NCBI RefSeq assembly: GCF_000428525.1
Contig: NZ_AUAC01000002.1
Location: 744,001-808,000, forward strand
From: Hellea balneolensis DSM 19091
GTDB taxonomy: Bacteria > Pseudomonadota > Alphaproteobacteria > Caulobacterales > Maricaulaceae
Reading direction: 5' to 3'
Length of the DNA stretch: 64,000 nt
The position numbers and the translations under genes were made by a program. Below the pieces are notes generated by a model. The model was not told where the DNA came from, searched no databases, and saw only the letters and a list, made by a program, of their open reading frames with translations. Below, one piece after another: positions 44,385-52,522 of the stretch (positions are counted from its first letter, which is position 1; every line of letters starts with the position of its first letter).

Positions 44385-45146
44385 ATGATCGCTGCAGGTC
44401 TAGACCCTATTGGTCAGTTCGAAATTAAGAAACTGGCTGAGCTGAAAATCGGTAATTTCGATATCAGCTTCACCAACTCATCTTTGATGATGGTTATCTG
44501 CGTGGCCACTGTTTCACTCTGGTTACTGCTCTCGACAAAAAAATCTCTCATACCCGGACGCGCACAATCAATTGCTGAAGTCTCTTATGAATTTATCGCA
44601 GATATGCTGCGCTCCTCTGCTGGAAAGGACGGAATGAAGTTCTTTCCGTTTGTCTTCACGCTCTTCATCTTTATCCTTTTCGCCAACATGCTCGGCATGG
44701 TGCCTTTTTTCTTCACGACAACAAGCCATATCGTTGTGACAGCCGTTTTGGCTCTCATGGTTTTTGCTATCGTGATCGTGTATGGCGTTTGGAAAAATGG
44801 CTTAAGCTTCCTAAAGCTCTTCTGGCCAGCAGGAGTTCCGATTGCGATCAAACCATTTGTATGCCTACTTGAAATTATATCCTTTATCTCGCGCCCCTTA
44901 AGCCATTCCGTCCGTCTTTGGGCAAATATGATGGCGGGTCACATCATGCTAAAGGTCTTTGCTGGCTTTTGTATCATGCTTGTCGGCGCATTCGGCGTTG
45001 TCGGCGGCTCATTGGCAGGTATCTTACCTTTCCTAATGACCTTCGCCCTAACTCCACTCGAGTTTCTTGTGTCCTTTGTGCAAGCCTATGTCTTTGCGCT
45101 TTTGACATGTATCTATCTTTCGGATGCCTTGCATCCGGGACACTAA
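44385..45146 (+). CDS. atpB: ATP synthase F0 subunit a
   Basis: 253 residues from the ATG at 44385; a longer frame overlaps atpI and lacks a ribosome site. Five or six membrane helices, and the essential Arg in LSHSVRLWANMMAGHIML. It forms the proton half-channels at the c-ring. Confidence 0.95.
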   Translation: MIAAGLDPIGQFEIKKLAELKIGNFDISFTNSSLMMVICVATVSLWLLLSTKKSLIPGRAQSIAEVSYEFIADMLRSSAGKDGMKFFPFVFTLFIFILFANMLGMVPFFFTTTSHIVVTAVLALMVFAIVIVYGVWKNGLSFLKLFWPAGVPIAIKPFVCLLEIISFISRPLSHSVRLWANMMAGHIMLKVFAGFCIMLVGAFGVVGGSLAGILPFLMTFALTPLEFLVSFVQAYVFALLTCIYLSDALHPGH

Positions 45147-45180
45147 CTGCAATAATAAACGCTTTTCTTAGGAGATTATC

Positions 45181-45408
45181 ATGGAAGCAGAAGCAGCAAA
45201 ATACATCGGCGCAGGTCTTGCCTGTTTTGGTATGGCGGGTGCCGGTATCGGTGTGGGTAACCTCTTTGGTCAGTATCTGTCGGGCGCTCTTCGCAACCCG
45301 TCCGCTGCCCAAGGTCAGTTCTCAAACCTCATCTTCGGCTTCGCTGTTACAGAAGCTATGGGCATCTTCTCATTGCTCGTCGCTATTCTACTCCTTTTCG
45401 TTGTCTAA
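45181..45408 (+). CDS. atpE: ATP synthase F0 subunit c
   Basis: 75 residues, two helices joined by the polar loop RNPSAAQGQ. The glycine-rich [10 protein letters not shown] is in helix 1 and the proton-binding Glu58 in [11 protein letters not shown] in helix 2; no sodium-type ligand is obvious. AGGAG lies before the ATG. Confidence 0.96.
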   Translation: MEAEAAKYIGAGLACFGMAGAGIGVGNLFGQYLSGALRNPSAAQGQFSNLIFGFAVTEAMGIFSLLVAILLLFVV

Positions 45409-45435
45409 GACGGCGAAACTAACGAAGGTATCGCA

Positions 45436-45984
45436 ATGATTAACGCGATGACACTCATGGGTCTGAAACTCGCCGCTGCACCTGCGGGCGGCGAGAATGC
45501 GGCGGAGAAAGTCTTTCCGCCCTTCAACCCAGACTATTTTGCAACCCAAGTTTTCTGGCTCTTGCTAACATTCGGCATATTGTATTTCCTACTGTCCCGT
45601 ATCTTTTTGCCGCGTATAGGCCAAACGATAGAGGAACGCAGTTCACGTATTGCTGATGATTTGGATGCGGCTTCCCGCATGCAAAAAGAGGCCGAAGAAG
45701 CTGAAAAATCTTATGAGCGTGCTCTAGCCGATGCTAAAGCCAAGGCCCATAACGTTGCCGAGACCACGCGCCAATCCGTAGATGCTGAAATTAAGGTTGA
45801 AATGGATGCCGCAGATGCTGAGGCGTCGAAAGCGGCTGAAGCTGCGGAGACCCGCATTCGAGGCGTTCGGGCCAAAGCCCTCGCCAATATTGAGTCCGTG
45901 GCCTCCGAGGCAGCTCAAGCGACTATCGAAGCTTTAACAGGCAAAAAACCAACATTGGCGACTGTCAAAAAAGCGCTGAATTAG
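45436..45984 (+). CDS. ATP synthase F0 subunit b' (atpF2/atpG type)
   Basis: 182 residues. One N-terminal membrane helix (FWLLLTFGILYFLLSRIFLP, about 37-56) and a long amphipathic coiled coil. It is the more divergent of the two b subunits, which in photosynthetic and alphaproteobacteria form a heterodimeric stalk. An N-terminal extension of about 30 residues precedes the helix. Confidence 0.92.
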   Translation: MINAMTLMGLKLAAAPAGGENAAEKVFPPFNPDYFATQVFWLLLTFGILYFLLSRIFLPRIGQTIEERSSRIADDLDAASRMQKEAEEAEKSYERALADAKAKAHNVAETTRQSVDAEIKVEMDAADAEASKAAEAAETRIRGVRAKALANIESVASEAAQATIEALTGKKPTLATVKKALN

Positions 45985-45994
45985 GAGCAAGACT

Positions 45995-46495
45995 ATGTAT
46001 TTTGATTTTGCCCTCAACAGTCCTACGATATGGGTTTTCTTTGCCCTTGTTCTTTTTCTGCTCGTGCTTGGCTATTTTGGTATTCACAAAAAGATAGCAG
46101 GATCTCTTGATGCACGTGCTGATAAAATTCGCGCGGAACTTGATGAAGCCAGATCTCTTCGCGAAGAAGCTCAAGCTCTCTTGGCCTCTTATCAGCGCAA
46201 GCAGAAAGAAGCCGAAGAACAAGCTGACAGCATCGTTAAACAGGCGCGTCATGATGCAGAAATCATGGCAACAAACGCCCGTAAAGATTTGGCTGAACGT
46301 CTTGAACGGCGCGCGGAACAAGCTGAAGCTAAAATTGCAACAGCAGAAGCGCAAGCCATGGCAGAAGTAAAAGCCAAAGCTGCGGAAATGGCGCTTAACG
46401 CAGCTGAAAAGCTCATCCGGTCAGGCACAACATCTGAGGATCATGCGAAACTTGTGAAAGACGGTATCGCGCAGATGGGCAAAGTTTTAAATTAG
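45995..46495 (+). CDS. atpF: ATP synthase F0 subunit b
   Basis: 166 residues. N-terminal helix TIWVFFALVLFLLVLGYFGIHKKI, then coiled coil. It partners b' in the peripheral stalk. Last gene of the operon; a terminator follows 25 bases later. Confidence 0.92.
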   Translation: MYFDFALNSPTIWVFFALVLFLLVLGYFGIHKKIAGSLDARADKIRAELDEARSLREEAQALLASYQRKQKEAEEQADSIVKQARHDAEIMATNARKDLAERLERRAEQAEAKIATAEAQAMAEVKAKAAEMALNAAEKLIRSGTTSEDHAKLVKDGIAQMGKVLN

Positions 46496-46520
46496 CCCTT
46501 ATTCATATTCTACAATTTAA

Positions 46521-46547
46521 AAAGCCGCTCTTTAGAAGCGGCTTTTT
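46521..46547 (+). terminator. Rho-independent terminator of the F0 operon
   Basis: AAAGCCGCT pairs with AGCGGCTTT around CTTTAGA, ending in a run of six T. The A-run on the other side also suits the convergent gcv operon. Confidence 0.9.
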
Positions 46548-46582
46548 TACGTTTATAGGACCCTTGAACTTTGACCTAAGAA

Positions 46583-48145
46583 TTACTCCGCCGCTTCCGC
46601 CGTTTCACTCGGAGATGTCCATCGCAGGACAGGTTTACGAGCCGCTTGTGTTTCATCCAGGCGGCGCATGGGCGCATAGACCGGAGCTTGCTTAAAGCTC
46701 TCCACATCGCCTGATCTCGCCCGCTCAGCCAAATGCCGCATAGAACCGATAAAGCGGTCAAGCTCGCCTTTTGACTCAGATTCAGTTGGTTCAATCAGCA
46801 TCGCGCCATGCACAACAAGCGGGAAATACATGGTCATCGGATGGTAGCCCTCATCAATCATCGCCTTAGCAAAATCGAGCGTATCCACGCCTGTGTCCTT
46901 CAGAAAACTATCGTCGAAAAGAGCCTCATGCATGCAGATACCGCCAAAGGCAGGGCTCATGACATCAGAGAGCGACGCCTGCACATAATTTGCGTTGAGC
47001 ACGGCGTCTTCCGTGGCTTGCTTCAACCCATCTGCGCCGTGGCTCATCATATAGGTTAGCGCGCGGCTATACATGCCCATCTGTCCGTGGAAGGCGCACA
47101 TACGGCCAAAGCTGACCTCGTCTTTATGCTCGACTAGCGCATAGCCCTGCTCCGTTTTCGTGACATAAGGCACAGGTGCGTGATCTTTCAGCGCATTGGA
47201 CAGAACTGTCGGACCAGAACCTGGGCCGCCACCGCCATGCGGCGTTGAGAAAGTTTTATGTAGATTCAAATGCATAGCATCCACGCCCAAATCACCCGGA
47301 CGCACGCGGCCAACAAGCGCATTGAAATTGGCACCGTCACAATAAAAGTAACCCCCGGCCGCGTGGATGAGGTCCGCAATTTCGATAATATCACGCTCAA
47401 ACAAGCCGCAAGTATTGGGGTTGGTCAGCATGATACCCGCGACGCTATTAGGGTCGCTTTTGATTTTCTCTTTAAGCGATTCAATATTCACGCGGCCATC
47501 ACCTGAAGCGGGGATTTCATCGACGGTAAAGCCGCACTGCACGGCTGTCGCAGGATTGGTACCGTGGGCCGATTCAGGCACTAAGACGCGGCGGCGTTGT
47601 GATTGCCCATCGGCGTCCAAACGCGCCCGTATCGCCATCATCCCGCAAAGCTCACCATGGGCCCCTGCTTTAGGCGTTAGAGCGACGGCAGGCATACCCG
47701 TCAATTTGCAAATCCAATCGGACAGCTCATACATCAGCTCCAATGCGCCTTGCACAGTTGAGACAGGCTGCAAAGGATGCACGTCAGCAAAGCCGGGCAT
47801 ACGCGCGACCTTTTCATTCAGGCGCGGATTATGCTTCATTGTGCAAGAGCCGAGCGGATAAACGCCAAGGTCAATGGCGTAATTTTTTTGCGACAAACGC
47901 ACATAATGGCGCATTGTTTCAGGCTCTGACAGGCCCGGCAGACCAATCTCGCCTTGGCGCTCATTATTCGCGCCAAGACGTGAAGCGCGGCCTTTGGCAG
48001 CAGGGAAATCAATCCCCGTCCGCCGCGGCGTGCCCGTTTCAAAGATAAGCTTGGTGCCTTGCTCCAAGGCTTTAGAGCCGGAGACGGTTTTCACGTCATT
48101 GGAGTTAGCCGCGACGGGGCTAGTGGGGCGTCCTTCGGTTTTCAT
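46583..48145 (-). CDS. gcvPB: Glycine decarboxylase subunit 2 (GcvPB)
   Basis: 520 residues from the ATG at 48145, with GGAGG seven bases upstream; an earlier in-frame Met adds nine residues. PLP-enzyme fold with the pyridoxal lysine in LNLHKTFSTPHGGGGPGSGP (about 295). It works with GcvPA as the P-protein, decarboxylating glycine and passing aminomethyl to GcvH. It is the last gene of the leftward gcv operon. Its start overlaps the stop of the small 91-residue gene (ATGA). Confidence 0.95.
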   Translation of the reverse strand: MKTEGRPTSPVAANSNDVKTVSGSKALEQGTKLIFETGTPRRTGIDFPAAKGRASRLGANNERQGEIGLPGLSEPETMRHYVRLSQKNYAIDLGVYPLGSCTMKHNPRLNEKVARMPGFADVHPLQPVSTVQGALELMYELSDWICKLTGMPAVALTPKAGAHGELCGMMAIRARLDADGQSQRRRVLVPESAHGTNPATAVQCGFTVDEIPASGDGRVNIESLKEKIKSDPNSVAGIMLTNPNTCGLFERDIIEIADLIHAAGGYFYCDGANFNALVGRVRPGDLGVDAMHLNLHKTFSTPHGGGGPGSGPTVLSNALKDHAPVPYVTKTEQGYALVEHKDEVSFGRMCAFHGQMGMYSRALTYMMSHGADGLKQATEDAVLNANYVQASLSDVMSPAFGGICMHEALFDDSFLKDTGVDTLDFAKAMIDEGYHPMTMYFPLVVHGAMLIEPTESESKGELDRFIGSMRHLAERARSGDVESFKQAPVYAPMRRLDETQAARKPVLRWTSPSETAEAAE

Positions 48146-48417
48146 GATTTTGCCTCCAAATAAGCATCCCATTCAACAGGCAGTAACTCGGGAAAGCTCT
48201 TTGTGATTATATTGTCGATTTCATCTGTTAATTCACCAACCAATAAATCTTCAACATAGACTGTAAATTTTAATTCATCTCCAGGCTTCACAAAAGAATT
48301 AGCCAAGATTTTGTAACCTCTATTAGCCTCCAAAAAGTCTTTCGTAGCTTTAATTAGTGTTTCCGCATTATCGCGAGAGTAAGGATACACATCCGTCAAA
48401 CGATTAAGTGTTTTCAT
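48142..48417 (-). CDS. Unknown 91-residue protein inserted between gcvPA and gcvPB
   Basis: 91 residues, acidic, no signal or membrane segment; [19 protein letters not shown] begins the sequence. Predicted as mixed alpha/beta ([12 protein letters not shown]). No family recognised. It overlaps both neighbours by four bases (ATGA on each side), so it would be translated in step with the operon. Three 60-base blocks inside it have about 28-37% GC, against 47% and 60% in the next two blocks of gcvPA. The ribosome-site/start junction GGAGG-N5-TCATGAAAAC occurs at both its start (48410-48429) and the gcvPB start (48138-48157), as if a duplicated junction accompanied the insertion. Confidence 0.7.
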   Translation of the reverse strand: MKTLNRLTDVYPYSRDNAETLIKATKDFLEANRGYKILANSFVKPGDELKFTVYVEDLLVGELTDEIDNIITKSFPELLPVEWDAYLEAKS

Positions 48418-49760
48418 GACAAAACCTCCTCAAGAGCATGACCAAAGGCGTGGATATCATCGTCACTGACGACTTCTGTAGCGCAAACGAGGAGCAAGTC
48501 TTCATGCTGTCCCCCGCTAATGCGCGAGAACGGAACACCGCCGAGAATGTCTTTGTCGGCGAGCGCTTGCACGACTTCGCTTGCGCGTTTTGAGAGCTTC
48601 ACCGTGAACTCATTAAAGAAGGTTTCGTTGAGCACCTCTGCGCCGTCAATGCCGTCAATAATGTCGGCCATGTGACAGGCGTTTTCATGGTTCAGTGTCG
48701 CGAGACGTTTCAGACCCGCATCACCGAGTAGGCTCATATGGATGGTGAAGGCCAGACAGCAAAGACCACTATTAGTACAGATATTCGAGGTCGCTTTTTC
48801 GCGGCGAATATGTTGCTCGCGCGTGGACAGGGTCAGCACATAACCGCGCTCGCCATTGGCATCCACAGTCTCGCCGCAGACCCGACCCGGCATTTGCCTC
48901 ACAAGTTTTTGTCGGCAAGCAAAGAGCCCGACATGCGGCCCCCCAAAGTTTAGGCCCACGCCTAACCCCTGTCCTTCGCCAACCACAATATCCGCGCCTT
49001 GTTCGCCAGGGGATTTAATCAGGCCAAGCGCAACAGGTTCAGTAAAGACCGCAATCAACAGCGCCTTATGCGCATGGGCTTTCTCGGCAATCGGCGCGAG
49101 GTCGACAATCTCGCCAAAGACATTGGGCGATTGGACAACGACGCAAGACATTTCATCCGTAATCATATCAATAACGCTTTGGTCTTGGCCGATAGCGGGG
49201 GCGACTTCGGTCACGTTAATACTCAAAGTCGACGCTAAGGTTTGCGTTGCGGCTGCATAATGCGGGTGAAGGCCCGGCGCGAGAATAGCTTTTGGTTTCT
49301 TACCGCGGGCCACTCGGTGTGCCATAACCACGGCTTCGGCGCAAGCAGTCGAGCCGTCATACATGGATGCATTGGCGACATCCATGCCTGTCAAAAGCGC
49401 GACTTGTGTTTGGAATTCAAACAGCGTTTGCAGCGTGCCTTGGCTGATTTCGGGCTGATAGGGCGTATAGGCCGTCAGAAATTCTGAGCGCTGAATGAGA
49501 TGATCCACGGTCGAAGGGATATGATGCTTATAAGCCCCGGCCCCGCAGAAAAATGGCACGGAAGACGCGCTGACGGATTTGCTTGATAAACGCGACATAT
49601 GCCCCTCAACCGCCGCTTCGGATTGATGCAGGGGCAAATCGATGAGGCTGTCCAATCGCGCCGATTTCGGCACATCCTCGAACAGTGCATCGATAGATTT
49701 AACGCCTACGACATCGAGCATAGCCGCGCGGTCATTCGCATTTAAAGGGAGGTAACGCAT
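48414..49760 (-). CDS. gcvPA: Glycine decarboxylase subunit 1 (GcvPA)
   Basis: 448 residues, the N-terminal half of the P-protein in split form. [15 protein letters not shown] begins the sequence. [21 protein letters not shown] and [14 protein letters not shown] are typical. Ends LEEVLS with the stop overlapping the next start. Preceded by a strong palindrome and gcvH. Confidence 0.95.
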   Translation of the reverse strand: MRYLPLNANDRAAMLDVVGVKSIDALFEDVPKSARLDSLIDLPLHQSEAAVEGHMSRLSSKSVSASSVPFFCGAGAYKHHIPSTVDHLIQRSEFLTAYTPYQPEISQGTLQTLFEFQTQVALLTGMDVANASMYDGSTACAEAVVMAHRVARGKKPKAILAPGLHPHYAAATQTLASTLSINVTEVAPAIGQDQSVIDMITDEMSCVVVQSPNVFGEIVDLAPIAEKAHAHKALLIAVFTEPVALGLIKSPGEQGADIVVGEGQGLGVGLNFGGPHVGLFACRQKLVRQMPGRVCGETVDANGERGYVLTLSTREQHIRREKATSNICTNSGLCCLAFTIHMSLLGDAGLKRLATLNHENACHMADIIDGIDGAEVLNETFFNEFTVKLSKRASEVVQALADKDILGGVPFSRISGGQHEDLLLVCATEVVSDDDIHAFGHALEEVLS

Positions 49761-49775
49761 TTAATTTATCTTTCG

Positions 49776-49860
49776 TTTTGTGTTCCCCGCCCTGAGCGGG
49801 GATCTCCCAAGAGGGAGTACCAAATTGATGGAGACCCCCGCTCAAGGCGGGGGACAAAAC
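49776..49860. repeat. REP-like long imperfect palindrome between gcvH and gcvPA
   Basis: Arms of about 30 bases: the left arm GTTTTGT...CCCCGCCCTGAGCGGGGAT...CTCC, and the right arm its reverse complement with a few changes. Each arm also folds alone, as GC-rich CCCCGC...GCGGGG. The loop is about 22 bases. It probably forms a hairpin in the gcv message or is a dispersed extragenic palindrome. Confidence 0.65.
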
Positions 49861-49868
49861 CTTAAAAC

Positions 49869-50240
49869 CTAAAGCCCGTCGCAATATTCTTTATATTTCG
49901 CCTCATCCATCAAGCTCTCAAGCTCACTACTATCCGCGATTGTCATCTTCAGGAACCAGCCGTCGCCATCCGCAGAAGCGTTCACTGTCTCTGGGGCGTC
50001 TTCAAGTTTTTCGTTGACCTCGGTGACCTCGCCGCCGACCGGGGAGTAGACTTCAGAGGCAGCCTTGACAGATTCGACAACCGCAGCTTCGTCGCCCTTG
50101 GCCATGTCACGGCCGATTTCCGGTAATTCAACGTAGACGACATCGCCGAGTTGTTTGGCAGCATAAGGACTGATCCCGACCGTTCCTTTATCTCCGTCAA
50201 CTTTTATCCATTCATGATCTTCTGTGAAATATATTGACAT
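49869..50240 (-). CDS. gcvH: Glycine cleavage system H protein
   Basis: 123 residues. Lipoyl domain with the lipoylated Lys59 in [29 protein letters not shown] is the standard start. It shuttles the aminomethyl group between P, T and L proteins. It follows gcvT by 11 bases. Confidence 0.96.
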   Translation of the reverse strand: MSIYFTEDHEWIKVDGDKGTVGISPYAAKQLGDVVYVELPEIGRDMAKGDEAAVVESVKAASEVYSPVGGEVTEVNEKLEDAPETVNASADGDGWFLKMTIADSSELESLMDEAKYKEYCDGL

Positions 50241-50251
50241 GATGTCCTCCT

Positions 50252-51391
50252 CTATCCTCTGTAATAATTATGCGGCGCGAATGGCATTTTCGCGACTGTG
50301 GCGGCGCGGGCTTTGCCGCGCACGATGAGCTGAACAGGCGTCCCCGCTTTGGTAAATTTTCTCGCGACATAACCCATAGCAACAGGCCCACCCGCAGTCG
50401 GTCCAAAGCCGCCGCTGGTAATCTCGCCAATGGTATTGCCATCCATATCCTGAATCTCGGTATGCTCGCGTGCGGGGGCGCGGCCTTCGGGCTGAATTCC
50501 AACGAGGCGTTTGGTGGATTTATCCGCGATGTCAGACACGATGCGTTCTACGCCTTTATATCCTGCCTCTGCGCTGCGGCGGTGTTTCTGGATAGACCAG
50601 AACAGCCCCGCTTCAATAGGCGAAACACTGGTATCAATATCGTGACCATAAAGGCATAATCCAGCTTCGAGGCGGAGGCTATCACGCGCACCGAGGCCAA
50701 TCATCTCAACCTCTTCATTTGAGAGTATCATCTCCGTCAGTTCGACAACATCATCATGCTTGACGGAAATTTCATAACCGTCTTCCCCCGTATAGCCGGA
50801 GCGGGAGACATGGCACCACATGGTAGGCGTCAAAGGAATATCAAGCGAGGTCATAAAGACCATATCTTTCACGGCAGGATTAAGCCTTGCGAGTACATCC
50901 ACGGCTTTCGGGCCTTGCAGCGCGATGAGCGAGAGCGTGTCATCAGCCACATCAATCGTAATGCCCGGCGGCATATAAGTCGCCAGATGCATAAAATCAT
51001 CCGCCTTACAGCCTGCATTAACGACGAGATAAAGCTTATGCGTATGGCCTTCGAAGCCCAAGCGGGTGATCATCAAATCATCTAAAATACCGCCCTCATC
51101 ATTGAGAAATTGCGAATAGCGAATTTGCCCGGGCTTCAGCGATTGAATATCAGCGGGCACTAAGCGCTCCAGCGCTTTGGCTGCCGTTTCAAATGTCTCG
51201 TCATCAGCAAATATAAAACATTGCCCCATATGGGAGACGTCAAAGAGCCCCGCTTTATCGCGCGTATGTAGATGCTCTTTCATCACCCCCAAGGGATAAT
51301 GTACGGGCATATCATAGCCTGCAAAGGGCACCATCTTCGCGCCAAGGGCGACATGTTTGGCGTGGAGTTTCGTCTTTAGTAAGTCAGACAT
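50252..51391 (-). CDS. gcvT: Glycine cleavage system T protein (aminomethyltransferase)
   Basis: 379 residues from the ATG at 51391; a GTG two codons earlier is possible. [22 protein letters not shown] is the usual N-terminus, and [16 protein letters not shown] carries the folate-site pattern. It transfers the methylene to tetrahydrofolate. First gene of the operon, about 30 bases after the glycine riboswitch. Confidence 0.95.
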   Translation of the reverse strand: MSDLLKTKLHAKHVALGAKMVPFAGYDMPVHYPLGVMKEHLHTRDKAGLFDVSHMGQCFIFADDETFETAAKALERLVPADIQSLKPGQIRYSQFLNDEGGILDDLMITRLGFEGHTHKLYLVVNAGCKADDFMHLATYMPPGITIDVADDTLSLIALQGPKAVDVLARLNPAVKDMVFMTSLDIPLTPTMWCHVSRSGYTGEDGYEISVKHDDVVELTEMILSNEEVEMIGLGARDSLRLEAGLCLYGHDIDTSVSPIEAGLFWSIQKHRRSAEAGYKGVERIVSDIADKSTKRLVGIQPEGRAPAREHTEIQDMDGNTIGEITSGGFGPTAGGPVAMGYVARKFTKAGTPVQLIVRGKARAATVAKMPFAPHNYYRG

Positions 51392-51414
51392 ATGCACGTT
51401 TACGCTCTCGCGTC

Positions 51415-51605
51415 CTGTGCCGCCTGCTGTCCTGATGGGCCTGAGAGATTTACTCCGTCGGCGGGGCCTTTCACCATTATAGCCCGCTTTCCAGCATTTT
51501 ACCTTTCAAATGGTCCTTTGACCTGAGCGTTTCCGGGGCGGTTGCGCCTTCGGTGGCCTATATGATTGTTTTCACAATCCTAAAAGCTCTCTCCCATTAG
51601 AAAGT
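51415..51605 (-). promoter_or_regulatory. Tandem glycine riboswitch of the gcv operon
   Basis: Read on the minus strand. Aptamer 1 (about 51600-51511) has GGGAGAG, GCCACCGAAGG and CGCTCAGGTCAAAGGAC. Aptamer 2 (about 51497-51424) has GCCGACGGAGTAA and TCTCTCAGG followed by GGACAGCA closing with TGCTGG. These are the conserved core elements of the glycine aptamer in the usual two-copy form. The second aptamer lies close to the gcvT start with no clear terminator between, suggesting control of translation. High glycine would turn on the operon. Confidence 0.9.
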
Positions 51606-51708
51606 CTTACTTGTCGCATGACGCGAGTCCGAAAAAAAGTCAATCAACTCCACTCATCATTTTTTCATACTTCTCTGCTAGGCCGTGGATAAAATAAAGG
51701 AATTGACT

Positions 51709-52116
51709 ATGTCAGATACAGATGCTCCCGAATTAACCGCATTAGGGTCGGGCAAATCCGAAGCCGAGGTCGCATTTGACCTATTAAGCAAGCTAAAAGG
51801 CCAAGGAGTCTGGGGTGAGCGTAATATAAGCGCAATATTGGATATGTATGCCGAATGCCTGGACGCAGCCAAAGGCCTGCGCGCTTATGAGGGGCAGGAG
51901 CGTATTAATGTGCCCGTCTTGCAATTTGGGGGTAAAGCACCGGCAATACCGGCGCAAACGACACAGCGCCAAGCCGTGCCCGTACAACAACCTCAAACTC
52001 AGGCCGTGCAAAGGCATCAGCAAACTCTTCAACGCCAGCAACAAACTGTCGATGCCCAGCAACAAACGGTTCATTCGCAACAGCAAAAATTAAACCAAGC
52101 CTTTAAGCAAGGCTAA
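51709..52116 (+). CDS. Hypothetical protein with Gln-rich heptad tail
   Basis: 135 residues from the ATG at 51709, with AAAGGA seven bases before. The N-terminal half (about 1-75) looks helical: AEVAFDLLSKLKGQGVWGE then ISAILDMYAECLDAAKGLRA. A Pro/Gln linker follows. The last 35 residues are a near-repeat of seven: QQTLQRQ, QQTVDAQ, QQTVHSQ, QQKLNQA, so probably a coiled coil. No family recognised. Diverges from the gcv riboswitch. Confidence 0.65.
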   Translation: MSDTDAPELTALGSGKSEAEVAFDLLSKLKGQGVWGERNISAILDMYAECLDAAKGLRAYEGQERINVPVLQFGGKAPAIPAQTTQRQAVPVQQPQTQAVQRHQQTLQRQQQTVDAQQQTVHSQQQKLNQAFKQG

Positions 52117-52125
52117 AGCGAAACA

Positions 52126-52482
52126 TTATATCTGCGCGCCGAAACCTATCAGGTTTCCGGACGGGTCCCAGACATGAAATTCTCGCATATCATGGCCTGT
52201 TTGTGTTTTAGGGACGTCCTCAACACGGCCGGGGGCGAAGCCGTCATTTTGCGCGTTAGAAATAAATTCAGCGTGAAGCGCGTCCAAGGCCTCAAGGGAC
52301 CGGACTTCTGTGTAACACGCTGTGTTTTCAGCGATATGACGATCTCGGCATTTCCAAAAATGCAGCGTTAAATCTCCGCGCCGCACAATTGCATAATCAC
52401 CGCCCTCAAAAACGGCCTTTTTCGGAAAGCCCAGATGTTGCTGATACCATTCAGCCAGAGCCCCGGGGGTCGGGCGCCGCAA
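52126..52482 (-). CDS. VOC/glyoxalase-fold protein with no normal start codon
   Basis: 118 residues from a TTG at 52482 (stop at 52126). EWYQQHLGFP, the strands with HFWKCRDR, and FHVWDPSGNLIGF are characteristic of bleomycin-resistance-like VOC domains. The fold normally begins with a strand such as ILIPPLNLRRPTPGAL, and exactly that is encoded upstream of the TTG, back to an ATT at 52503 before a stop. No in-frame ATG/GTG exists. An ATG at 52519 is out of frame by one base. So it starts at TTG or a rare ATT, or a small indel has damaged the 5' end. Follows argS by about 20 bases. Confidence 0.6.
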   Translation of the reverse strand: MRRPTPGALAEWYQQHLGFPKKAVFEGGDYAIVRRGDLTLHFWKCRDRHIAENTACYTEVRSLEALDALHAEFISNAQNDGFAPGRVEDVPKTQTGHDMREFHVWDPSGNLIGFGAQI

Positions 52483-52522
52483 ATTTAGGGGCGGTATGAG
52501 AATTGCTTAACAATTCCATTGG

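Noticed and set aside
51415-51605. Glycine riboswitch as a novel finding
   Set aside because: It has the standard tandem glycine aptamer cores in front of gcvT and is well known.
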